From Gracilaria domingensis (taxonomy: Eukaryota > Rhodophyta > Florideophyceae > Gracilariales > Gracilariaceae): DNA of 64,000 bases. The stretch spans positions 62,001-126,000 of the forward strand of contig VCMS01000139.1 of assembly GCA_022539475.1 (NCBI GenBank), read 5' to 3'. The stretch's first letter is position 1, and each line of letters starts with the position of its first letter. The notes beneath the pieces were generated by a model. The model was not told the DNA's origin, did not search any database, and was given only the letters and a program-made list of their open reading frames with translations. The position numbers and the translations under genes are program-made. Of the stretch, positions 45,610-53,774 are shown piece by piece.

Positions 45610-46230
45610 TAGAACACATGACTTTTCGGTGTTGTAAACCTTTTAGAGATAGTTAAACATAAAAGTTACTTTATCGAAATGACCTGTTCCTATTACATTA
45701 CTTATATTGTTCGTCCTTCTGTGGTTCAAATATGCCCCTTTAAATCCTACATCCGTTATCACTAATACTTCGCTACGATTTTGCTAGATAGAAAATGGTC
45801 ATTCCATATCATTAAAGTGCACGATACTAGTAACGAAACAAGTACAAAAATTGTGATATTTCTGAAGAACTAAGCGTTTGCATTACTTGGGGCACCCGTA
45901 TAAAGTAAGGTAAACCTTTTATGGGTTTCAACCCGTAATGGAGGTTGTTTTACTCTTCTTGATTTCTAAGCTCATGTTAAAGATATTTACAGTTTTCTTT
46001 ACCCACTTGAACCCGTACATATAATTTATGACTAAATCATCCTTTCTTTACTTCAAATCGATGCAAAAACTTCTCCTCCTAGTAACGTTTTAAAACAGTA
46101 CTACAATACCCGTATATGGTCGTTCTTAGACTCTTTTTATACTACGAAACACCTTGTGAACATCAATCACATCCTTCTCATTCGTATACCCACACCCATT
46201 TGCAAAACCAACCCTTTCGAAAGCTTTCAA
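45610..46230. other. Intergenic, AT-rich, no supported gene
   Basis: AT-rich non-coding DNA between the PanE-like and HAD-like genes. I see nothing specific in it. Confidence 0.4.
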
Positions 46231-46233
46231 AAC

Positions 46234-47106
46234 ATGTATAACTCGGAAGTTAGAGCCCACGAAGTAACTCCTCAGCAGCTGGCTAACGAAATATTCGAAA
46301 ATGGCTACGCCGTGATTAGTGAAGTTGACGGTACTCTGAAAAGAGCTGGGGAGAACATTCCTGCCGAAACAGTCAAATGCATGAAGTACATCAACGCACG
46401 CGTTGGTTTCGGAATTGCTACTGGGCGAGATATAGAGGATGCCGAGAGTTTCATGGAGCACCTGGGTGGCTACACTTTTGGCATCTCTGGAAACCAAGGC
46501 GCACGGGTGAGATTATCCAATGGTACCGAAATTGATCAGGACCTTGACAGGGAAGGCTACGAAAGATGTGCAGCCGAACTTGAGAGACTTGCACTCTCCT
46601 TAAATGAATCGCACGGACTTCACGAAGAGCGTCAACAAGCAGTGGTGAGCACTAGAAAAGACAGTGGACTCCCTAACTTCACGTACAATGGACTCTCGAA
46701 GTGGAAAACAGAAGTTCACTCCGGTATTTCAAAAGTGTTGACATCCTTTCCGAACCTGGTTGCGTACCCTCAAGATGAAAACTGTGACATAGGGGACATT
46801 CGTTTCACGAAAAATAGTGGGGCGCTAGCCTTGGTTGAAAACGACCCCTAGTTCGACACACATTTAATCGTTGCTTTCGGGAATGCTTCCAATGATGGCC
46901 CTCTATATGAAATGGCAACCCTGGCAGTTCATGTGAAGGGAGAAGACCATCCCGCAGCGGTAACATATCTTGTTGATGGCGTGGAGGACGTGCATGAGAC
47001 CATCAGAAGGGTGGCAGAACTGTACGGGTACAGAAAATGCAAGTGTCAAAGGTTTAGAAATGCTCTTGGAATTTGTTTCAAGTGCTACGACGCCTTTAAT
47101 ACTTAG
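46234..47106 (+). pseudogene. HAD-superfamily (PMM/Cof IIB-like) protein 1, nucleophile Asp replaced, one in-frame TAG
   Basis: 290 codons from ATG 46234. HAD motif I appears as VISEVDGTL: the first Asp of DxDGT, the phosphorylated nucleophile, is Glu. Motif II is GFGIATGRD. The IIB-type cap carries FGISGNQGARVR and DSGLPNFTYNGLSKW. The motif IV region is FGNASNDGPLYEMA. TAG 46849-46851 interrupts just before this region, while the paralogue at 47159-48019 reads through with Arg. Phosphomannomutase and sugar-phosphate phosphatases are the nearest functional classes I can suggest, but without the nucleophile the enzyme is probably inactive. Tail-to-tail with its paralogue, 52 bp apart. Confidence 0.65.
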
Positions 47107-47158
47107 CTATGATATGAGATCTCAGTAATAAAAGTGTCGTGTATATCTCAATACCCTT

Positions 47159-48019
47159 TTATGAATCATGGTGGTTTTTATCGTGCTGCTTTTCCTCGTA
47201 GCCGTACAACAGAGCCACCAACATAATTGTCGAATGTACATCCTCCACGCTTTCGAACAGGTTGTGTACTCCACCCGGGATACAATCTTCTTTGACGTGA
47301 ACGCCGTACACGCCTACCTCATGCAAAGGCCCGTCGCTCGAAGCACTTCCGAACGTCACGACGTCATCCGTATCAATAAATCTCGGTTCATTATCCACAA
47401 GATTTTCTCCTCCGCTTCCTTTTGTGTATCGCTTGTCCACAATTTCGCAACTTTTATCGCCGGGATAGATAACAAACGCATCCATCTTCTGCAACAGGTC
47501 CCCAATAGCAGAATCCACTTCTTCTTTCCACTGCCACAGTTTGTTGTACACGAAATTGGGAAGGCCACTATCACTTCTGGTCTCCACGAACCCCTTGTCA
47601 TCATCATTCACAATACCATACCTCCTATTCAAATCCCTTGCCAGGAACAGTAGTCCGTCAACAGTGTGGTCAAGGGTGTGATCATTGAATGCACCCTTAA
47701 TTTCCCTCTCGTCAGAGAAACGCAGGAAAGCTCCATGATTCGCCGAGACACCAAACTTATAGTCTCCGAGTCCTTCCATTTTCCCCTCCACGTCGCCCAC
47801 ATCACCCCCTGTGACAAGTCCGAAACCAACACGTTCGTCAATGAACTTCATACACTTCACAACTTCTTCTGGAATTGACTCTCCTTCTCTTCTCAACGTT
47901 CCATCAACGGAACTTAATATACCGTAACCATTGGCATATATGAACTTAGACAAGGTATTTGGTGAAATTTCCGCCAAGTCTCTCTGTTCCTCTGCCATTT
48001 TTCCTGATACAGTCACCAT
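47159..48019 (-). CDS. HAD-superfamily (PMM/Cof IIB-like) protein 2, nucleophile Asp replaced
   Basis: 286 residues, intact, from ATG 48019. Paralogue of the gene at 46234-47106. Motif I is ILSSVDGTL (Ser in place of the nucleophile Asp), motif II GFGLVTGGD, cap FGVSANHGAFLR and SGLPNFVYNKLWQWK, the motif IV region FGSASSDGPLHEVG. Shares the C-terminal ESVEDVHSTIMLVALLYGYE helix with its partner. Convergent orientation suggests an inverted duplication. Both copies lost the catalytic Asp, in different ways, so a non-catalytic role or relaxed selection is likely. Exact substrate class is unknown. Confidence 0.7.
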   Translation of the reverse strand: MVTVSGKMAEEQRDLAEISPNTLSKFIYANGYGILSSVDGTLRREGESIPEEVVKCMKFIDERVGFGLVTGGDVGDVEGKMEGLGDYKFGVSANHGAFLRFSDEREIKGAFNDHTLDHTVDGLLFLARDLNRRYGIVNDDDKGFVETRSDSGLPNFVYNKLWQWKEEVDSAIGDLLQKMDAFVIYPGDKSCEIVDKRYTKGSGGENLVDNEPRFIDTDDVVTFGSASSDGPLHEVGVYGVHVKEDCIPGGVHNLFESVEDVHSTIMLVALLYGYEEKQHDKNHHDS

Positions 48020-48333
48020 ACTGCCACAAGTACCGCATAGACAGGAACTGTATAGACTTCTCAGTTCACACTTCTCTTAAAAGCAACCTTAAGTGCAGTT
48101 TCAGAAATGTTAGGACGCTACATGTTCAATTGCGAATTGACTGGTGCCACCAATGATGTTAACGATACCGAGCATTTCGCATGTTGCAATTAGACGCAAC
48201 TGGACCAAAGACGTTTGACATTTGTTCAATTACCAGCCTGCCGCACCTTTTCTATGTTCATATGTATAGCCTTGTAATAGTATACTACTCTTAATACTCG
48301 CAAGACACACATAATTTACTAATCATCTCATTC

Positions 48334-50280
48334 TCATCCACTTCGAGGCGCTCGCAGCCTCATTATTGGCAAATCGTCATCACTACTACTCTCGAGCACT
48401 TCGGTTCTACCGGCGTCCGCTTCCACACCAATCTCCACGACCACTTGGTCTTCGTCCATGTCAACCGCCCCACCCTCCTTATCGGACAACAGTTCATCCT
48501 CCGCCTCCTCCTCCTCGTCACCATTGACAAACGTGGGTCGGAAATCCCGCACCCGATGAACAGCATCAGGTAGTGCGTAGCCCTCTGGTACCATGTACAT
48601 GTGGTATCTAACCAGCAAATCCATAGACTCGGGCCTATCCACCTTGTCCTTCCCACTTGCTGCAGCATGTGTCACATCACCACGGCCCACGAATACAGAG
48701 TACGGTGGGATGATTATCTTCTTCGCTGGATACACCTCCGACATCACTCGCAACTGTTGGTTGTTCATCCCCACCAGTTGATGGCTTCCAGCGCTCACCC
48801 AGAGAGGAAAGCCCTCTTTCCCAGAGGCCATTACAAAGTATCCGGGGTTGCCAGTATTCATTGTTTCCTTCGTAACCAGACCACTGAAGTCGGTGTGCAG
48901 CGTCTGGCGCTTGCACTTTCTCGTCGTCCCCAGAAATCGACCACCAGTTTTCGGAGTGTACATCTTCACAGCTTCCCTTTCATTGTCCCATAGTCCCAAA
49001 GCCGCAGCAATTGTACCCATTCGAACATCAAGTAAAGCACGCGACCTTACAACCCACCTGAGCTCCTCATTATCCTCCGGCTTCTCCACCGTACCCCAAC
49101 GTGTCGACATCACTCTCCCCTCAAATGGTCCATCGCTACCGTCCTTCCATCCTTCATCATCGTTGATTATTGAACAAACGACTTCTGTTCCTCTCCTTTC
49201 CGTATATCCGGCATCGCTCCATACTCATTCTCGAAGAAGTCCACCAACTTCCCCGACACATCTCCGAACTCCCGAACTTCTTCCAACTCCTCCCATTTAG
49301 GGACACCATTATCCGTCGCAAAGCCATCAAGCACGCAATATCCATTCTGCCTTAGCTCAGCTTGCATTCGGGCGAAGAACATTTGCCCAAATTCGTCATG
49401 CTCCTTCGCAGCAACCCACAGCACCTCTTCATCATCCATACCTGTCGGTCGAGTACGAGGATACTGCATACCAAATGTCTCCGCCCGTAGGCGATGTTCA
49501 GCCCTTGCAGCGTGCCAAAAGACAAGATGGTGTACATCTCTGAGATTCGAGACACTTAGCAGCTCCGACCTATGTCCCTTCGGCAAGTGAATGACTCTGA
49601 GCCAGGGGTCCTTGTGCTCAATTACGATCTTCCCTTGCCATTCCTGCGGTCTCAGCCTGGCATACCCGCACCATGATGGGTTCGTGGGCCATCATATGGT
49701 CTCCTCAACAAGTCCGTGCTCCTCAGATTCCGGAAGAGCTGTAGGTAACTCGTCATCAAATGACCCCCCACCTGTCTCTTGCTGATCGTCTGGCGCAGCA
49801 TCTTTCTCGACGGTGACAACCCGTGGAACTGTCACAGAAAGAAGCTCTCGTCATCCACAAATGCAGAACTGCCTGCGTTCTCTGCATTCGCTCCCTCTCC
49901 CAATGCCACGAACTGAACCTTCATCGACCTTCCTCTCAGCACATGTTCATTTAGTTGAGACATCAGGTCATCCGGTGTCATGCTGTTCAGAGTAGATCTC
50001 ATCTGTTGTGTGAAAGTCTTTCTCCGTTTCTTCCTCGGCGGAGCCCGCTGTTCTTCTTCAGAGCTATCCAGAACTTCTATGGCACCTCGATTTCGGCCGT
50101 GTTCAATTTCCCTATAACTCACCTGCGCCCGTTCTCGTGCACTTCTTCGCGGCTCCCCTTCTTCACTGGCAGATGTTGCAGCAGCAGCAGCGGGAGTCCT
50201 CCTCTTGTCACGGACTGCTTCACTGGTGCGGGGGCGGAATTACCTTGAGCATCGTCCGCAATCGATTCTGAACGGAAGTC
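48334..50280 (-). pseudogene. Fe(II)/2-oxoglutarate-type dioxygenase with nuclear-type N-terminus (cassette gene), frame-disrupted
   Basis: The C-terminal 259-residue frame has the double-stranded beta-helix signature: HxD in QTLHTDF (residues 73 and 75), distal His in GDVTHAAASG (149) and the 2-oxoglutarate-binding Arg in LLVRYHMYM (169). Upstream, NGYCVLDGF resembles the start of phytanoyl-CoA/PHYH-type dioxygenases, and an N-terminal basic stretch PPRKKRRKTF (about 50020-50045) looks like a nuclear localisation signal. The coding path runs 50280 to 48334 with frame changes near 49832 and 49172 and TGA at 49692-49694. By family analogy (TET/JBP, AlkB, PHYH) it could oxidise a modified base or a side chain; substrate unknown. 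It is the downstream gene of the left-hand unit, after the ParB-like gene. The acidic C-terminus ends at 48334. Confidence 0.65.
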
Positions 50281-50335
50281 GTGGCAGTTCTAATTGAGTT
50301 CGTCCTGCTCCGAACACGCGGCAAAGTGTTGAAGT

Positions 50336-52240
50336 TCACAACTTGTCCCAAAAGGAACTGATACACAGCTGCGTTGTTGTCTGGTCTTCAACGTCATCTT
50401 CATTCGATGGAGCAGAAAGACTGACTTCGCGTTTCAGGAACACTTCCATGGACTCTTCCTCGTTCAGTTCATTCCTCACTGCTCTAGCCGCGCGGAACAG
50501 AGACACTGCTCTATCATAAAAGAAACCTCGAACCTCCTCAAAGCTTTTCCATTGCTTTGTCTTCGTCGACTTGCCCTTCAATAGAAACATCTGAAGACAA
50601 TCAAGAATGAAGGAAAACTCCTCGGCATCCAAAACATATAGCGGAGTATGGACAGATGTGTGAGACCTATGTCACTCACAGTCTCACATATATCCTCGAA
50701 ATGGGCCAGCATTCCCTCACGAGACATGAGTTGCAGGGCGACATTGGCATATCTCAGGTACTGACGCTCTTGCACAGTCCCAATCAGTTGGCTCTCCTTC
50801 AACACTTCTGTCACTTCTGCAGGATCCACGTCTGCCGGCGTCACCCCCTCAACATCTTCAATTAGAATGGCGACCACACTAACTATAGAGTGTATCTTGT
50901 CTGCAAACATCATCCTTCGCATGGTACTCGTCGACTCATTGAGGTACGAAGCAACACATAACAATTCCTTCATCCCAATGGGCCTCCCATCTCTTCGTAT
51001 CAGCAGATTGCAACGCCAAAACTTGGCTAATCGCTTCCACTTCGGTGCACCAGTCGCTGCCAAATATTGTATAGCTTTCAGACGATGCAAACCATCTACA
51101 ATGAAGCACTTCTTCGTTAGGCGTCCCTTGTCAGTATCCCTCTCTCCCGTAGTAGCATCTTGTAAGGCCACCACTGGAGAACCCATCGACTGCAATATCC
51201 CCCGCTCCTCCATACTCTTCACAAGGGCTTCAACGTGGCGTTTACTTACTCCACGGAGTAAATTGGGCGGAGTGTCCACCAGAGTGATGTCAACAGTAAC
51301 AACAACCATCCGGTACTGATTGAGGTTCACCTTTGGTACCTTCTGACGAATTCGTCTGTACGTCTTGCTCCGAGTAGGTTCCCTTGTGTTCCAGACCGCT
51401 CGCCAGAAACACTTGAACGTGCCATTCTTGCGGACAGAAGCACAACGTCATCGTCCTGCTGCTCCGCAGTTTCTGGTGCAGTTTGGGGTACAGATGGACC
51501 AGCTCCTTGCGCGGATTGCGCATCCGCGTCTGGAAGGGGACCTTTCATGATCTCATCTTCCTCCTCTTGCACAGCCGTCCCCTGCTGAACCGTCTGTTTC
51601 GACGCAGAAGATTCCCCTTGTGTCGACGGTCTGATTCATCGCAGGAGAAGCCCTTTTCGACGCAGTGGGCTTCGTAGCGGAGGTAGACTTTGTTTGACCT
51701 GTCCGCTTCGTAGCTGGGGATGCTCTCGTCTCCATAGACCGCTTCGTAACAGACGACGGACCTGCCCGCGGAGGTGCTACTGATGCGCTACCTCTCGGTG
51801 TTGATGAACTTCGAATTGGCTCCGTGCGGCTTGTCGGCGTCATCACCTCACTCATAGCGCTCACCGTTCCTCGCTTCGACGCCGGAATGCTGGCTGCCAC
51901 CGGTTCCATCATTTTCTCATCCCAAGGAGCGGCCGTCCGGAGATCCTGGATATATTGTGGAAGATCCAGCCCTCCGCCCGGTAAGGGTAGAACGTCTGAC
52001 CGCTTCGACTGATGAGAATATTATGAACCACCACAAGACCTGGTCCAATTGCTTCCCGTGCAACTCGCGGCGTAGAACACTTCCAATTCCATGCAACAAC
52101 GCTTCCCCGACTATCACCTTTCCTTCATCCTCAATATCCATCTGCAGAGAAACCCGCATTCCACCTTGCAATAATCGAGTGCTCCGCCGAGTGCGAGGAG
52201 TCACGCTTTGCGTACGCTTTCGAACACGAGTTGGCTTCAT
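50336..52240 (-). pseudogene. ParB/Srx-like domain protein (cassette gene), frame-disrupted
   Basis: ATG 52240 begins a basic Arg/Thr-rich N-terminus (MKPTRVRKRTQSVTPRTRR). A Ser/Thr/Pro/Ala-rich linker follows, then a ParB-like nuclease-fold domain around 51330-51000: VSKRHVEALVKSMEERGIL, later CFIVDGLHRLKAIQYL, which matches the family's hhhhDGhHRxxA box. A helical C-terminal region ends in SFWDKL at 50336. Frame changes occur near 51915, 51590, 51340 and 50640; the one at 51340 sits in a CAAAGG run where one extra A would restore the frame. ParB domains bind DNA or hydrolyse nucleotides in bacterial partition and in phage or mobile-element proteins; this is a eukaryotic-context copy. It diverges from the methyltransferase-SET gene across the palindrome array. 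Confidence 0.7.
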
Positions 52241-52661
52241 GTTGAACAGCTATTGCAGTGAAAGTGTATATCAACAATACGCTCGCTCGGACGATACAAC
52301 AACGGAGGCGAGCCTTTAAAAGGCGACTTACGCTGGCACCCCCGCTTTCGGCAGCTCCTCCCAGCGCACTGCCAGTCTCGTCCGTGTCCTGTCCGTGGCC
52401 GCTCGCACCTGATTGTACGCTTTAGAGTCGTGGAGTTCGCGCAATGATGACTCACGCGAGCAATGGTCGCGTTCTCTAATCATGCTCTTCAAATGCTTTG
52501 CATAGTAGTCAAGAGTACACTCATTCACTTCCATGTACAGCCTACTCCCGCCAATACACGTGGACAGCGGCGCCAACGTACCGGCGGCCGGTGTAGCGAA
52601 ATCACTGCGCGGCGGCGTGTTTTGGGAGGTCCCGGGAAGGCACCGGAATGTGGCCAGAACT
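52241..52661 (-). promoter_or_regulatory. Left promoter region of the cassette
   Basis: Upstream of the ParB-like gene. Contains the left inverted arm (52298-52389), which includes a TATA-like CTTTTAAAGG about 75 bp before ATG 52240. The same arm, inverted, precedes the methyltransferase gene. Confidence 0.55.
52298..52389 (-). repeat. Left arm of a 92-bp inverted repeat flanking the palindrome array
   Basis: Runs from CAACAACGGAGGCGAGCC to CTCGTCCGTGTCC and matches 53631-53721 in reverse complement with few mismatches by eye. Confidence 0.9.
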
Positions 52662-52731
52662 GCCCGCGGGCGGGGGGGTCGGTCGTGTTAGGGTAGTACC
52701 CTAACACGACCGGACCCCCCCGCCCGCGGGC
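52662..52731. repeat. Palindrome 1
   Basis: 70-bp near-perfect palindrome with GCCCGCGGGCGGGGGGGTCG at the outer end and a TTAGGGTAGTACCCTAA apex. Confidence 0.95.
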
Positions 52732-52766
52732 ATAAAATCGCACATTTTTCAAAAAATCGCCCAAAA

Positions 52767-52842
52767 CGTGCCCGCGGGCGGGGGGGTCGGTCGTGTTAGG
52801 GTACCTACCCTAACACGACCGACCCCCCCGCCCGCGGGCACG
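52767..52842. repeat. Palindrome 2
   Basis: 76-bp palindrome, outer bases CGTGCCCGCGGGCGGGGG, apex TTAGGGTACCTACCCTAA. Confidence 0.95.
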
Positions 52843-52849
52843 TTCTGGC

Positions 52850-53100
52850 CACATTCTGGCACCCTCCGGAGACCTCCCAAAACACTCCTCCGGCACTTCC
52901 TGTACCCACTGCGTCACCTTAGTGCACCATCCCGTCATCTCACCCTCCAGACACTCCCTAATTTCCGGGATGGTGCACTGAGGTGACCATCCCGTCTTCT
53001 CCACCCTCCAGACACTCCCTAATTTCCGGGATGGTTCACTGAGGTGACGCAGTGGGTACAAGAAGTGCCGGAGGAGTGTTTTGGGAGGTCTCCGGAGGGT
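52850..53100. repeat. Central spacer with tandem and inverted sub-repeats
   Basis: Two copies of CTCCAGACACTCCCTAATTT / CCGGGATGGTNCACTGAGGTG lie in tandem (about 52945-52985 and 53005-53045). The outer edges (CTCCGGAGACCTCCCAAAAC and its complement) mirror each other at 52865-52885 and 53075-53100. Confidence 0.85.
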
Positions 53101-53115
53101 GTCAAAAAATCGTCC

Positions 53116-53200
53116 AAAACGTGCCCGCGGGCGGGGGGGGTCGGTCGTGTTAGGGTAGGTACCCTAACACGACCGACCCCCCCGCCCGCGGGCACGTTTT
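53116..53200. repeat. Palindrome 3
   Basis: 85-bp near-perfect palindrome of the same family, flanked by AAAACGTG / CACGTTTT. Confidence 0.95.
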
Positions 53201-53230
53201 GGGCGATTTTTTGAAAAATGTGCGATTTTA

Positions 53231-53305
53231 TGCCCGCGGGCGGGGGGTCCGGTCGTGTTAGGGTACCTACCCTAACACGACCGACCCCCCCCGCCCGCGG
53301 CACGT
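53231..53305. repeat. Palindrome 4
   Basis: Same unit with TTAGGGTACCTACCCTAA apex; small differences in G-run length between arms. Confidence 0.93.
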
Positions 53306-53339
53306 TTTGGACGATTTTTTGAAAAATGTGCGATTTTAT

Positions 53340-53412
53340 GCCCGCGGCGGGGGGGTCCGGTCTTTAGGGTAGCACCCTAACACGACCGACCCCCCCTGCC
53401 CGCGGGCACGTT
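53340..53412. repeat. Palindrome 5
   Basis: Same unit, less perfect; the left arm has lost a few bases near the apex (GGTCTTTAGGGT). Confidence 0.9.
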
Positions 53413-53630
53413 CTGGTCACATTCCGGCGCCTTCCGGAGACCTCCCAAAACACTCCTCCCGGCACTTCCGGCAGTGATTTCGCTGCACACGCCGTGCACA
53501 TATATCAAACTAGAGAAAACTAGCGCTTCACACCCACTTGATCCGCGACTTTTAGCACAATACGGGACCGTTGCAATAGCTCCGAATCGCGACGTGGCCG
53601 ACACGCGACGCTATCGCTCCGAGCGGACAC

Positions 53631-53721
53631 GGACACGGACGAGACTGGCAGTGCGCTGGAGGAGCTGCCGAAAGCGGGGGTGCCCAGCGTAAGTCGCCAT
53701 TAAAGGCTCGCCTCCGTTGTT
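53631..53721 (+). repeat. Right arm of the 92-bp inverted repeat; likely promoter of the methyltransferase-SET gene
   Basis: Reverse complement of 52298-52389, ending about 55 bp before ATG 53775. Contains CATTAAAGGCTCGCC, the counterpart of the left TATA-like box. Confidence 0.85.
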
Positions 53722-53774
53722 TGCGCTGAAGCGATGATTCCACCGATGTTGGAGAGGAGATACATCCTATCGAC

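Noticed and set aside
52662-53412. CRISPR array
   Set aside because: The units are long self-palindromes with unequal, repeated spacers, not short repeats with unique spacers; eukaryotic context.
52662-53412. Internal telomere tract, from the TTAGGG at the palindrome apices
   Set aside because: TTAGGG occurs once per arm, not in tandem.
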